Source: Sulfuricurvum sp. (lineage in GTDB: Bacteria > Campylobacterota > Campylobacteria > Campylobacterales > Sulfurimonadaceae). From it: DNA of 64,000 bases. The position numbers and the translations under genes were made by a program. The stretch spans positions 1 to 64,000 of the forward strand of contig NZ_JAQTUH010000003.1 in the NCBI RefSeq assembly GCF_028710345.1, read 5' to 3'. The notes under the pieces are model-generated. The model saw only the letters and a list, made by a program, of their open reading frames with translations, ran no database searches and had not been told where the DNA came from. Positions 26,738 through 36,522 of this stretch are shown piece by piece (position 1 is the stretch's first letter; each line of letters begins with the position of its first letter).

Positions 26738-27351
26738 CCGATAGTGCTGGTGCTCAACATCTCATTATCGGAGAGGATAAACTCCAATGCCATCTCCGCC
26801 ACATCATAATAGAGTGGTGTACGTGCCTCATACTTCATATTAATAAGATACAATGGTGCCCACTGCAAAAGATGCTTGTTTAAAAAAGTATGTTGCACTG
26901 CTTGAAGCTCTTTAACCGCATCGCTATCGTTTTCTTGAAAAGCTTTCAGTTCTGCTTGAACTAAATGGTGCATAAATTCCATCTCTATTCCGATATGATC
27001 GGCAGAAACAACTCGTGCGACTTCGTAATCGACGATAAAATCGTACGCGCTGTACATGTCAGTTACCGGATTAGCACCACCCGTTTCGATCATTTGATCT
27101 TCACGTGTATAAAACGTTTCATACGGCACTAGATGTAAAATAGCCAAATTTGTAAAATCGGGATTCAAATACTCTTCTAAAAGTTTTTGAGGAGGAGTGC
27201 TCAGACGCACTTCCCAATCATGCCAATGGGGGAGAAACTCTAAAATTATCGGATCGCTATTTAACGTCTCTAAAATATCGGTATCTAACTCTTGGAGAAG
27301 TATTCGTGAAAGGAGTGCATAGTTATTGCTTCGTGCAATGATCTCATCCAT
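26734..27351 (-). CDS. TorD/DmsD-family molybdoenzyme chaperone
   Basis: 205 residues, all-helical pattern of redox-enzyme maturation proteins that bind the Tat signal of the catalytic subunit and help insert the molybdopterin cofactor. Family traits: YETFYT near residue 80, DHIGIEMEFMHHL near residue 120, and an aromatic-rich C-terminal half. It lies directly downstream of the Tat-exported catalytic subunit, with a hairpin between (27393-27412), and overlaps the ferredoxin gene by 4 bp. Its client is presumably the 27445-30840 product. Confidence 0.88.
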   Translation of the reverse strand: MDEIIARSNNYALLSRILLQELDTDILETLNSDPIILEFLPHWHDWEVRLSTPPQKLLEEYLNPDFTNLAILHLVPYETFYTREDQMIETGGANPVTDMYSAYDFIVDYEVARVVSADHIGIEMEFMHHLVQAELKAFQENDSDAVKELQAVQHTFLNKHLLQWAPLYLINMKYEARTPLYYDVAEMALEFILSDNEMLSTSTIG

Positions 27352-27392
27352 AATATGTTGACCTTTAATGATTGATTACGAGATTGTAACTA

Positions 27393-27412
27393 AAAGGGCT
27401 GAAAAGCCCTTT
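27393..27412 (-). terminator. Hairpin between catalytic subunit and chaperone genes
   Basis: A perfect 8-bp stem AAAGGGCT/AGCCCTTT with a 4-base loop lies 33 bp after the catalytic subunit stop and is followed on the minus strand by a short TTTT. It may partly terminate, giving more structural than accessory protein, or protect the upstream mRNA. Confidence 0.6.
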
Positions 27413-27444
27413 AGAACTCCCTATTAGAAAGAGAAGTGAGGAAA

Positions 27445-30400
27445 TTATCCCTTGATTGTTACATCGTATGACGATGGGTCAAGTTTAACCCAAGGTCGGA
27501 AGATGTGGCGAGGACGACGGAGTTTAGAGTTAGAATCCAACCCGCGTGAAAGCTTATCTCTCCATGCTTGATACACTTTAAGATTATTGTCATAGTTGAC
27601 AAAAATATCACCGATTTTATCACCCGCTTGTGCTGGTTCTAGTAATACTTTGTGGTGCCAGCAGTGCATTCCCGAAACTGGATCAGGATGTGGTGCTGCA
27701 ACGGCATTTTGCCATGAACCTGAAAGCCCATCCCACCATACGTTTTCAGAATCACGATTATATTCAGGGAAGCGTTCTGCTTTAAACCCTTTAATCCCCT
27801 CAACGTATTTGAGTTTACCCACTTTACCGTCCATTTGAATCTCAGCAACAGGAACCCCGAAGCTATTGATACCGGCTGTTCCGCTGTAATCATCAATCTT
27901 CGTTTGCGCCCCTGCTTTACCGACATTGTCCGGAGATTCTTTAAGGAACTCTTTGTTACTCAAATCACGCGGAGCAGCACCGGTTGCTACTTTACCATCA
28001 CTAACACCATTAGGAATAGTAACCGCATTGGTAAGTTTCCAACGCCCACCATGGTGTGAACACGCGAGCGTTCCAGGAAGAACTCCCTCTGTCGGAACCG
28101 CCATAGCAACGAAATGTCCGCTCTCCAATCCTGAAACCGTATCAACGATTTTAACACGGATAGCATCACCACGTTTAAATCCAAGACGCTTAGCATCCCC
28201 CGTACTGATCCAGATCGGGTCATGGTTTTGGCTGATCTCCATTAGGTGTTTGGAGTTCGCAGAACGGGTGTGAATGTTGTACGGTAAACGGAATACCGTA
28301 TTAAGGGCAAACGAGTTATCCTCTTTCATATAGAAATGGTTGACATGAGAAAGGACATGAACCATCTCCTCTTTCTCTTTGTCATTACGCGGATAGATTG
28401 CCATCGCGTATTCCGGCCACTTCCAATCTTTAGCTACCCATTGGGTATAAACATCCAACTTACGGGTTGGAGTGGTATATCCTTGGAGTCTTTTGCCATC
28501 CATCATAATACCGATTTTTTTCGATTCACCGTGATCATTGACCGCAGAGATAATACCGTCTCCATCAACACTCATTGAGCCTGCATCAAATTTATGCTCA
28601 TAGGATTCTACTTTCCCCTCTTCGATTTTGAGTTCACGCTCTTGAACACTGTAGATTTTATCTTCTTCGAGCCATACACCGTGATCGCGCATATAAGAAT
28701 ACACAGGGAACTCTTCTTTTACATAACGGTCATCATTCATAACCGTCTCATAAAGCTTCGGCAAGTTGTCACCGAACGCCGCATCATACCATTCAGCGAT
28801 TGTGACCGGTTTACCTGGATGACGTTTAGACTCCCACATTTTTTTGATATTCAAACTACCATCAGGATCAATAAAATCGGTACACAATTGGAACCAGAAT
28901 TCATTCTCTTCCCACACTTCACCAAGACCTGCTTTAATATGCGCTTCGAGCGTTGCACGGTTAGGATTTTTTGGTTTCCATCCCGATTTTTCGAGTGCTA
29001 CGCGCAATACCGGTTGACGAAACGTTGTCCATCGCGCAGGAAGAGTTGCCTCGGAATGTTGGTCATGACGCTCTCCCGCAAGCCCTACAGGGAGAACATA
29101 GTCCATATACCAGTTTGTCTCAGACCATACAGGAGAGAGATTGAAACTCAATTCCATGATTTCTTCGTTTTTCAACACTTCTATCCAACGGAATCCATCT
29201 GGATTAATCCACACCGGATTGTACATACGTGGTGCATAAACTGAAAGTTTAGATGGTACTTGTAACCCTCGATCATTCCATTTTTTCTGCCACTCTTTGT
29301 CACTCAATAGGTGAGGAAGCAAGAATGACATCTCATAGGTTGAAAGCGGCCATTCAGGTGGCCAAGTAAGCTCATTCCATGCTTTTACTTTTGGAACGTC
29401 TTTACCCGATTTACCTTGACCGACAGTAGAACTTCCCCCTTTTCCACCGACAGCGATATCGTGCCAGTGGTACCAACCGGTTCCACCGACATTTCCGATT
29501 GCTCCACGTAGAGCAGTGACAAAGAATACCGATTTACCGGCCATCCATCCACCACGGTTACCCGCAGCTGTTGCGCGCCAAACATACGTAGAGATTGCAT
29601 CTTCTGCCCAAATAAACATCTCATAGAGTTTTTCGAGTTTGTATGCCGGAATATGGGTCTCTTTTACTGCAAATTCAAGTGTATACGGTGCATACATCTC
29701 TTTGAGAAGCTCTAAATAGCTCTCAAAATCACGCCCTTCCGGAACTTTCGAAATATACGTTTTCTCTACCATATAATTCAAATAGTCGGTATCTTTCATC
29801 AGCGTATCCCAGTTAAACCAACGTTTAACAAACGCTTTATTCACCAAATTGTCATTCAAAATACGACTTGCTAAATAGAGATAAATAACCGATTCAGTTC
29901 CCGGCCATGGTGCCAACCAAAGATCAGCAATCCCTGCAGAGTTAGAGAGGCGCGGGTCCATAACGACCATTTTCGCACCTTTTTTACGTGCATCGGCAAT
30001 ATACGCTGCCGCTTGGGCAAAATAGTGCCCTGCATCAGCTGCATGCGATGAGTTGAGGAAAATGAGCTTAGCATTTCCCCAATCCGGACTGGTACGGTCA
30101 TCATTGATAAAATGAATTGACGGGGTGCGACCGTTAGCCGAACAGATATTAGTATGAGAGTTATACGAATCAAGACCCAAACTCTCCCAAACTTTCGGAA
30201 CAAAACCGTTTTCATTCGGGCGACCGACGTGATACATTACCGATTTTTTAGAGAGTTCATCTCCGATTCGGATCGTATCTCCCATCTTTTTACCGATTGT
30301 GGTCATCGCCTCATCCCACGTCGTACGAATCCATTTACCTTCACCCCGTTTTGAACCAGGAGCGCGTTTGAGTGGGAATGGGATACGGTCTGGGTCATAC

Positions 30401-30840
30401 ATTTGTGATTGTACAGCATACCCTTTGGCACAGTTACGTCCGCGTGAGCCAGGATGCAATGGATTCCCCATATATTTACGAACCGTCAATGTTTTCTTAT
30501 CCACCCATGCCGTCAATCCGCACGAAGCTTCACAGTTCGAACATGCTGTCGGAATAACCATATAGTCATGCACTAAAATACCATCTGGATTCTCTTCACT
30601 TTGGACACCGTGACGTTTAATACCACCACGTTTCCAATCTGTCCCATCAAGCTCTTGGAAATGATCCCATTGATCGAGTGGAGGATAAAACGATAACGTA
30701 TCCGGAGTATTGGTAAATTTACTTTTTTCGATTGATTCAGCTACAGCATCGGTTGTAAAAACCCCTTTTGCAATCGCTGCGCCGGCTACGGTAAATGCCG
30801 CACCCTTTAAAAATGTTCTTCTGCTTTCTAAATACATCAT
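27445..30840 (-). CDS. Tat-exported molybdopterin oxidoreductase, catalytic subunit (Psr/Ttr/Soe-type family)
   Basis: 1131-residue member of the DMSO-reductase superfamily. The N-terminus has a twin-arginine signal (SRRTFLKG, hydrophobic to ~27). A [4Fe-4S] site is formed by Cys100, Cys103, Cys107 and Cys137; Cys233 in NICSANGR is the likely Mo ligand. The C-terminal molybdopterin-binding domain is present (~850-980). With a four-cluster FeS subunit and NrfD-like anchor upstream it forms a periplasm-facing quinone-linked complex of the kind that handles polysulfide, thiosulfate, tetrathionate, sulfite or arsenic oxyanions. It is longer than usual PsrA (~750-800) and nearer TtrA/SreA size. 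Substrate and direction cannot be read from sequence. Confidence 0.9.
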   Translation of the reverse strand: MMYLESRRTFLKGAAFTVAGAAIAKGVFTTDAVAESIEKSKFTNTPDTLSFYPPLDQWDHFQELDGTDWKRGGIKRHGVQSEENPDGILVHDYMVIPTACSNCEASCGLTAWVDKKTLTVRKYMGNPLHPGSRGRNCAKGYAVQSQMYDPDRIPFPLKRAPGSKRGEGKWIRTTWDEAMTTIGKKMGDTIRIGDELSKKSVMYHVGRPNENGFVPKVWESLGLDSYNSHTNICSANGRTPSIHFINDDRTSPDWGNAKLIFLNSSHAADAGHYFAQAAAYIADARKKGAKMVVMDPRLSNSAGIADLWLAPWPGTESVIYLYLASRILNDNLVNKAFVKRWFNWDTLMKDTDYLNYMVEKTYISKVPEGRDFESYLELLKEMYAPYTLEFAVKETHIPAYKLEKLYEMFIWAEDAISTYVWRATAAGNRGGWMAGKSVFFVTALRGAIGNVGGTGWYHWHDIAVGGKGGSSTVGQGKSGKDVPKVKAWNELTWPPEWPLSTYEMSFLLPHLLSDKEWQKKWNDRGLQVPSKLSVYAPRMYNPVWINPDGFRWIEVLKNEEIMELSFNLSPVWSETNWYMDYVLPVGLAGERHDQHSEATLPARWTTFRQPVLRVALEKSGWKPKNPNRATLEAHIKAGLGEVWEENEFWFQLCTDFIDPDGSLNIKKMWESKRHPGKPVTIAEWYDAAFGDNLPKLYETVMNDDRYVKEEFPVYSYMRDHGVWLEEDKIYSVQERELKIEEGKVESYEHKFDAGSMSVDGDGIISAVNDHGESKKIGIMMDGKRLQGYTTPTRKLDVYTQWVAKDWKWPEYAMAIYPRNDKEKEEMVHVLSHVNHFYMKEDNSFALNTVFRLPYNIHTRSANSKHLMEISQNHDPIWISTGDAKRLGFKRGDAIRVKIVDTVSGLESGHFVAMAVPTEGVLPGTLACSHHGGRWKLTNAVTIPNGVSDGKVATGAAPRDLSNKEFLKESPDNVGKAGAQTKIDDYSGTAGINSFGVPVAEIQMDGKVGKLKYVEGIKGFKAERFPEYNRDSENVWWDGLSGSWQNAVAAPHPDPVSGMHCWHHKVLLEPAQAGDKIGDIFVNYDNNLKVYQAWRDKLSRGLDSNSKLRRPRHIFRPWVKLDPSSYDVTIKG

Positions 30841-30848
30841 TTACCTCT

Positions 30849-31748
30849 TTAGCTCATGTTTAACAATTGTGGGATAACAAGCCAAACGTGTTTAGCCACC
30901 CATAAACCGATCAATGCTGATACAGCAGCGATTTTCAACAAATAATAAGACTCTTTTTTGATGCTCAAACACACCAAAACCATCGGAACGATAAACGCCA
31001 TCACTTGACCGATCCAAAACATAATGGTGTATTGACCACCTTTGATAGCTTCCAATGTCGCTTGAACTTCTTCAGCTTTCATTCCGCCAAAGATGTACTC
31101 TGACATGTAAAGGATAAAAGAGGCAAACGCACTCAATCCTAGAATAATTCCAAGATCTTTTTTGATAGTATTATCAAATTTATTGCCACCCAATAAAATC
31201 ATCGTAGCTGATCCCGCCAAAAGAGCGGCTAAAATCATTTGCGCTGATTCTGTTGGCATTTGCCACAACTCACGCGCAGTTGATTCAGCCATCAATCCTG
31301 CCGTATACAACGTTACCGGAATCGCCAACAAAACAGTGTAGTTCAACAATTTATCGTACATCGCAACATCTTTTTTCATAAAAATGAAATACGCCATACC
31401 CAAAATGAGCCCTACAAACCCTGTCGCCATCCATGCACCAACGGTGATTGCCGATGTTAAATGAGGATAGAAAAAGATGTGCCAAAAACGGAACATTTGA
31501 TGCAAATCAATAACCGTAAAAAATAAGAAAAGGTGAATAAATACGATTGATACCATTACGGCAGGAAAACGTATAAAGCCTGTTTGTTCAGGATATTTTT
31601 TCAACAAGAAGAATGTGAGAAAAATAATACCGGTACCGATACTTTTCGCCCACATATTCATGGTGATAATCCATCCCCATACAATACCCGGAAGTGCGAC
31701 GTCTAAAACAACGATAGCATTCGTTGCTGCAATCATTTCATGTGCCAT
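30849..31748 (-). CDS. NrfD/PsrC-like quinone-linked membrane subunit
   Basis: 299 residues, mostly hydrophobic, with eight or nine predicted TM helices. It starts MAHEMIAATNAIVVLDVALPGIVW, the acidic/helical start usual in NrfD-family anchors, and exchanges electrons with menaquinone for the FeS subunit. No haem-ligating His pattern is needed in this family. The start overlaps the FeS subunit stop by one base (TAATG) and the catalytic subunit begins 8 bp after its stop, so the three are tightly co-translated. Confidence 0.88.
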   Translation of the reverse strand: MAHEMIAATNAIVVLDVALPGIVWGWIITMNMWAKSIGTGIIFLTFFLLKKYPEQTGFIRFPAVMVSIVFIHLFLFFTVIDLHQMFRFWHIFFYPHLTSAITVGAWMATGFVGLILGMAYFIFMKKDVAMYDKLLNYTVLLAIPVTLYTAGLMAESTARELWQMPTESAQMILAALLAGSATMILLGGNKFDNTIKKDLGIILGLSAFASFILYMSEYIFGGMKAEEVQATLEAIKGGQYTIMFWIGQVMAFIVPMVLVCLSIKKESYYLLKIAAVSALIGLWVAKHVWLVIPQLLNMS

Positions 31749-32386
31749 TAGTGATGACCTCCTAGTGGAAGATGGGTAAGCTTGTTAAAGAGATTATGCC
31801 CCTCGCCACGGAACGATGCCAATGGGTTCAATGTTACATTTCCTCCACCAACGTAAAAATGGTGTGGATCGGTCCCTTTTTCAGGTTTACGCACTTGAAC
31901 ATCACCTTGATGTTGTTGAATGTATTTGCTGATATTCGAAGTCGGATCATCCAAATCACCAAAAATATTTGCTTCTACCGGACATGCAACCACACACGAT
32001 GGCATCATAGAACTCGCTATACGGTGAGCACAATAGGTACATTTATCCGCTGTTTGTGTTTGTGGATCGATATAGATAGCACCGTAAGGACATGCCATAA
32101 TACAACCGGCACAACCAATACAACGCTCTTTATCAATATTTACAATTCCATTCTCAAGATAGTGCAATGCACTAACCGGACAAATGCGTTCACACGGTGC
32201 ATTTGCACAATGGTTACAGCGAAGCGGTGTAAAGGTCCGCTTCGTTTCCGGAAACGATCCTACATCTATATATTTAACACGTAAACGCCATGTAGAAAGG
32301 GGAACCTCATTTTCCACTTTACATGCGATCTCACAGCCCTTACACCCCATACAAAGGTGAAGGTCTACCAAGAAGCCCAACTGCAT
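31748..32386 (-). CDS. Four-cluster ferredoxin subunit of the molybdoenzyme (PsrB/TtrB/DmsB-like)
   Basis: 212 residues with four cysteine groups: CMGCKGCEIAC, CNHCANAPCERICP, CIGCAGCIMACP and CTYCAHRI ... CVVACP, the standard electron wire between NrfD-type anchor and catalytic subunit. No signal peptide; such subunits are exported with their Tat-bearing partner. I use the ATG at 32386 (MQLGFLVDL) because AAGGAG lies 6 bases upstream; an upstream in-frame start at 32419 would add 11 residues with no RBS. First gene of the seven-gene operon. Confidence 0.92.
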   Translation of the reverse strand: MQLGFLVDLHLCMGCKGCEIACKVENEVPLSTWRLRVKYIDVGSFPETKRTFTPLRCNHCANAPCERICPVSALHYLENGIVNIDKERCIGCAGCIMACPYGAIYIDPQTQTADKCTYCAHRIASSMMPSCVVACPVEANIFGDLDDPTSNISKYIQQHQGDVQVRKPEKGTDPHHFYVGGGNVTLNPLASFRGEGHNLFNKLTHLPLGGHH

Positions 32387-32404
32387 ATATTCTCCTTGAA
32401 TTCC

Positions 32405-32458
32405 TATTGTGTAATACAATAATAATTATTTAGCACCGTTATAATGGAGTTATAACGG
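32405..32458 (-). promoter_or_regulatory. Two inverted repeats before the molybdoenzyme operon
   Basis: TATTGT-GTAAT-ACAATA (32405-32421) and CCGTTATAA-TGGAG-TTATAACGG (32436-32458, perfect 9-bp arms) lie 19 and 50 bp upstream of the first gene. They look like protein-binding operators; the second could also end hisD transcription but lacks a T-tract. A third, GTTAC-N6-GTAAC, lies near 32555. No -35/-10 pair is convincing. No match to an FNR or NssR consensus. Confidence 0.5.
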
Positions 32459-32588
32459 CATTAATGCTGTATTGATAGTAGCTAAAATAGCTTTAATGAA
32501 AACTAAATAAGTGACGAATTTTTGACAAAATCTTAATAAAAGAGGAGAAGGTTACATAATGGTAACAAATAAATGTGGAGGAGAGGAA

Positions 32589-33881
32589 TTAATCCTCTAA
32601 ACGGCATCTGACCGATGCTTCGTGGGCACCGAGACCTTCAGTATGTGCAATCAAAGCACACGCTTCGCCGATTTCATGAATCCCTTGTTTTGAAAACGCA
32701 ATAATAGAAGATTTTTTCATAAAATTTTCAACACCTAACGGTGAGTAAAATTTAGCAGTCCCACCGGTTGGCAACGTGTGATTTGGACCGGCAACATAAT
32801 CACCAATCGCTTCAGGAGTATAATGACCTAAAAAGATTGCTCCAGCATGTTTAATCGATGCTAATAACTCAAAAGGGTTATTTGTTGCTACCTCAAGATG
32901 TTCTGGAGCAATACAGTTCATTAGTTTTACCGCTTCATCCATATTTTGAGTCACAATAATAGCGGCACGCTCATTAATCGATTTACGTGCTATCTCTTCA
33001 CGAGGGAGTTGTTGTAACCAATTTTCAATCTCTATCGCACACGCATCCGCAAATTTTTGTGAGGGGGTAATCAAGATAGAACTTGCCATCTCATCGTGTT
33101 CGGCTTGAGAGAGTAAATCAATTGCAATGTGATTCGGGTTTGCCGAATCATCCGCTAAAACACCAATTTCACTTGGTCCTGCAATCATATCAATGTTCAC
33201 TTCCCCAAACACCATCTTTTTCGCCGTCGCAACAAAAATATTTCCCGGTCCCGTAATCACATCCACTTTGGGGATAGTTTGTGTCCCATATGCCATTGCA
33301 GCTATCGCACTTGCCCCGCCGACCTTAAAGACTTCCGAAACACCACACAGATGGCACGCCGCCAAAAGAAGTGCATTGGGCTCATTATCAGGGGTTGGTG
33401 TACAGACAATGATTTGCTCTACTCCCGCCACTTGTGCAGGAATCACATTCATCAACAATGAACTCGGATATGCAGCTTTACCTCCAGGAATATAGAGACC
33501 TGCCCGATCGACTGGAGTTACTTTTTGCCCCAATATCGTCCCGTTTGCTTCAGTATCAAACCAACTACGCGGAAGTTGTTTTTCATGGTAGGCACGAATT
33601 CGATCATACGCCAAATGGAGTGCTGACTTTAATGGTGCATCGAGTTCATCGTAAGCATTTTTCATATCTATTGTCGAAATTCGTAAGGCTTCTCCACTCT
33701 CAGGTGTCCACCGATCGAATTTTGTAATATGGTGAATCAAAGCATCATCTTTATCGGAACGAATCTCATCTATCAACCCCTTGACGATAGAAGAGACATG
33801 CTCCATATCCATCTTACCGCGATTTAATAGTTCGTCAAATACAGCCTCAAAATGTGTATCGCTTGTTTGAATTGTTACCAT
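32589..33881 (-). CDS. hisD: Histidinol dehydrogenase
   Basis: Oxidises histidinol to histidine in two NAD-dependent steps. Motifs: GLYIPGGKAAYPS, ITGPGNIFVA, IAGPSEI, the zinc-ligand segment LLSQAEHDE, APEHLE and GPNHTLPTGG. 430 residues is normal. Last gene of an aroK-thioredoxin-hisD operon (8-bp gap after the thioredoxin gene); no other his genes nearby, as is common where his genes are scattered. Confidence 0.96.
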   Translation of the reverse strand: MVTIQTSDTHFEAVFDELLNRGKMDMEHVSSIVKGLIDEIRSDKDDALIHHITKFDRWTPESGEALRISTIDMKNAYDELDAPLKSALHLAYDRIRAYHEKQLPRSWFDTEANGTILGQKVTPVDRAGLYIPGGKAAYPSSLLMNVIPAQVAGVEQIIVCTPTPDNEPNALLLAACHLCGVSEVFKVGGASAIAAMAYGTQTIPKVDVITGPGNIFVATAKKMVFGEVNIDMIAGPSEIGVLADDSANPNHIAIDLLSQAEHDEMASSILITPSQKFADACAIEIENWLQQLPREEIARKSINERAAIIVTQNMDEAVKLMNCIAPEHLEVATNNPFELLASIKHAGAIFLGHYTPEAIGDYVAGPNHTLPTGGTAKFYSPLGVENFMKKSSIIAFSKQGIHEIGEACALIAHTEGLGAHEASVRCRLED

Positions 33882-33889
33882 ATAATCCT

Positions 33890-34309
33890 CTATTTTTTTA
33901 CTGAACTTTTTTTGTATTCTTGTGTGACTATAGTAAGCGCTTTGAGAAAATCTTCACTTCCTACTGCCCCCATCAACGGTTCAAACATCGGATCTCCATT
34001 GCTTGATATAAACCATGTTGCCGGTGTTCCACCCACGTATAAATCTCTTGGGAAGATAGGAGATTCGTCAACATAAACGATAGTAGGAATATACTCAGCA
34101 TTAAGCTTTTGAATCACCTTCGGATCTTTGAGTGTCGTATTTTCCAACTGAACACAATAGTGACAGCTGTGACTAGAGATAATAAACATCATTGGCTTAT
34201 GGAGTTTTTTTGCACTTTGAAGTGCCGTGGCATAATCTTTTTGCCATTTAATCCCATCCGCAACCATTGTGCTAGCAACTAGTAAAAAAAGCAATACTAA
34301 TTTTTTCAT
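33890..34309 (-). CDS. Periplasmic thioredoxin-fold protein
   Basis: 139 residues. Signal peptide (~1-17, MKKLVLLFLLVASTMVADG) followed by a thioredoxin-like domain with the redox pair CHYC (~49-52) and the cis-proline loop in GGTPATWF. Resembles SoxW/thioredoxin_7-type proteins that reduce periplasmic disulfides. Start overlaps the aroK stop by 4 bp. Partner unknown. Confidence 0.85.
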   Translation of the reverse strand: MKKLVLLFLLVASTMVADGIKWQKDYATALQSAKKLHKPMMFIISSHSCHYCVQLENTTLKDPKVIQKLNAEYIPTIVYVDESPIFPRDLYVGGTPATWFISSNGDPMFEPLMGAVGSEDFLKALTIVTQEYKKSSVKK

Positions 34310-34815
34310 TTTTTGACCTTTTTTAGAATCTCTTTAGCGATAGAATCTATCTCTTTATTACTCACATCGATAACAATGTTTGCTACTTTTAAGTACTGAG
34401 GAAGCCTCTCTTCGTATAATGCACGCGCTTTTTCAAGATCTTGCAAAAGTGGTCGCTTTTTCAACTTTTTTGGTGCATCTACATGAGATAAAATTCGTTC
34501 ATAAATTGTATCAAAAGGGGCATTTAACAATACGATTGTCCCTACTTTTCGCAATGCAGGAACCTTATAAAAACCTCCACCCGTAGAGATAATCGTATTT
34601 TCAACACTTTTTTTTAGCCAACGGGCTGTTTTTCTCTCTAAGTTACGAAAATACTCTTCGCCCTCTTCGGCAAATATTTTTTTTATGGGACGATTTTCAA
34701 TGCTTTCAATAATATCATCGGTATCAAGTGCAATAAATTTACTCCGTTTGACCATAGCTCTCGCAACTGAGCCTTTACCGACACCCATAAACCCAATTAA
34801 TACAATATTTTTCAT
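34306..34815 (-). CDS. aroK: Shikimate kinase
   Basis: Phosphorylates shikimate in aromatic amino acid synthesis. P-loop GFMGVGKGS (8-16), substrate Asp in ALDTDD, Arg in FRNLER, and ISTGGG are in place; 169 residues is normal. Two 4-8 bp junctions tie it to the thioredoxin and hisD genes. The minus strand upstream shows TGCTATGAT, an extended -10-like element, about 35 bp before the start. Confidence 0.95.
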   Translation of the reverse strand: MKNIVLIGFMGVGKGSVARAMVKRSKFIALDTDDIIESIENRPIKKIFAEEGEEYFRNLERKTARWLKKSVENTIISTGGGFYKVPALRKVGTIVLLNAPFDTIYERILSHVDAPKKLKKRPLLQDLEKARALYEERLPQYLKVANIVIDVSNKEIDSIAKEILKKVKK

Positions 34816-34874
34816 AACGTTCCAAAGTTAAAAGTCTAATAACGCAATCATAGCATAGGCTAACTTAGTCACGT

Positions 34875-36461
34875 CTAGCTTTTAAATTCATCAATATGCG
34901 CTTGAAGCGATTTTGCGACACTTAAAAGCTTCTCAGAATCCCCTTCAATATTTTCAACACTTATTTTATTCGATTCAGAGACATCATTTATTTGAGAAAT
35001 TTGAGCAATGATCCATTCAATGTTTTCGACCATTTCGATCGAATCTTTATACGATTTTTGCGCAATAGATACAGAATTTTCCATCTCCATAGAGGTAGCT
35101 GATATTTTGCTTTCTACTTCATGAGAGATACTGGTCAATGCATTCATACTTGTTGCATTTTCGCTAATCGTATCGCTCACATCATTAATCGACTGAACAA
35201 TAGTATTCACACTCACTTCGATCTCATTTAAACTTTTTTGGGTTCTCTCAGCCAGTTTTCGTACTTCATCCGCAACAACGGCAAATCCTCGTCCATGCTC
35301 GCCTGCACGCGCTGCTTCAATAGCAGCATTTAACGCAAGGAGATTGGTTTGATCGGCAATATCTTTAATCACACTCAAAACACTTTTTACTTGATCAGCA
35401 TCATCACGAAGTCCCATTAATCGATGAGAAGTCTCATTTTCGGTTTGTATATATCCCTCAACCTCATAAACCAAACTATCCAGTGCACCTTTAGCGGTTA
35501 TGAGCTCTCGATTTGCATTGGTAATATTATTTTGTGTCCGTTCTGAAACCGTAATAGCCGCTGAAAGGATTTCTTTGATTGATTGACTTTTTAGCGTGGT
35601 AGCCTCAACAATCGTACGCTCTTTAGCAACACCAACCAAAATATTTTGAGTTGCATTTGTAATCGCTGAAGCAATGCTCATATTTTGCTTCCCGAGCGCT
35701 TTAACTTCGTTTACTGTTCCTTGAACCATCTCTACAAAATTATTAACCGCTTTTGCTGCTTGGGAAAACTCATCTTTTTTGACTACTTCAAGCCGTGCAG
35801 TAAGATCTTTGTCCCCACTTACTAATTCAGATATACGCTTACGTAAACCCGTTAGAGGCATTAAAACCTCTTTTCCAAAGAAAATATTGAGCACAGATAC
35901 AAAAATAATAACAACTATACTAAGAGCAATTAATAAAATTGTTTGGGTTTTATTGATCTCTTCATCATTTTTTTCGAGTGAAACCACCAAATCCATCACC
36001 CCTATTACATCCCCTTTTTGGAGATTTGTATGACAGGCTATACATTTATCTTCTGCAATAAGTGGCTGTAATAAGCGAATCGTATGCATTCCATCGGTGT
36101 TTTCAATCACTTCTGGTTTTTTGTTTTTAAAGATTGCTTGAACCATCGGCTCATCACTAAATTTAGCGTCCAATCCAAATAAATCAATCACGGCTTGAGA
36201 TTTTTCGATTTTCAGATTTTTAATCCCCTCTATCTCTTGGGCATGAGAAATTGCCTCAGCAACCACCTTCGGGTCACCCGCTAGCATACTTCCCGACATT
36301 GTTTGGAAAATCGACTGACTCAACATCGTCAAAGAACGTTTTGCCGTATCGTTCGAAAAATTATGAAATGTGGAGGTTAAATACCAATATATAGCCCCTA
36401 ACCCCAAAAAGCTAAACATTAACGTTGTAAAAATGATTTTTGATTTTACTGTTTCAAACAT
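34875..36461 (-). CDS. Methyl-accepting chemotaxis protein with periplasmic CxxCH sensor domain
   Basis: 528 residues: TM1 (~8-28), periplasmic domain ending in CIACH (140-144), a haem c attachment motif, TM2 (~172-190), HAMP, then a signalling domain with the hairpin tip [31 protein letters not shown]. The sensor module is related to those of the two cyclases at 11537-15177 (same position of the CxxCH, followed by GDVIGVMDL like their GDVLGAIS and GDTLGVIS). Likely redox, NO or O2 taxis. Receptor half and tip are complete; no CheB/CheR tether pentapeptide. Confidence 0.9.
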   Translation of the reverse strand: MFETVKSKIIFTTLMFSFLGLGAIYWYLTSTFHNFSNDTAKRSLTMLSQSIFQTMSGSMLAGDPKVVAEAISHAQEIEGIKNLKIEKSQAVIDLFGLDAKFSDEPMVQAIFKNKKPEVIENTDGMHTIRLLQPLIAEDKCIACHTNLQKGDVIGVMDLVVSLEKNDEEINKTQTILLIALSIVVIIFVSVLNIFFGKEVLMPLTGLRKRISELVSGDKDLTARLEVVKKDEFSQAAKAVNNFVEMVQGTVNEVKALGKQNMSIASAITNATQNILVGVAKERTIVEATTLKSQSIKEILSAAITVSERTQNNITNANRELITAKGALDSLVYEVEGYIQTENETSHRLMGLRDDADQVKSVLSVIKDIADQTNLLALNAAIEAARAGEHGRGFAVVADEVRKLAERTQKSLNEIEVSVNTIVQSINDVSDTISENATSMNALTSISHEVESKISATSMEMENSVSIAQKSYKDSIEMVENIEWIIAQISQINDVSESNKISVENIEGDSEKLLSVAKSLQAHIDEFKS

Positions 36462-36522
36462 GACTATTCTCCAAATTTTCCTTATTGATTATTGTACACA
36501 ATTGTAACCATAATTATGACCT

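Noticed and set aside
28594-29244. 216-residue plus-strand frame antisense to the molybdoenzyme gene
   Set aside because: Phe/Arg-rich shadow translation without motif or RBS.
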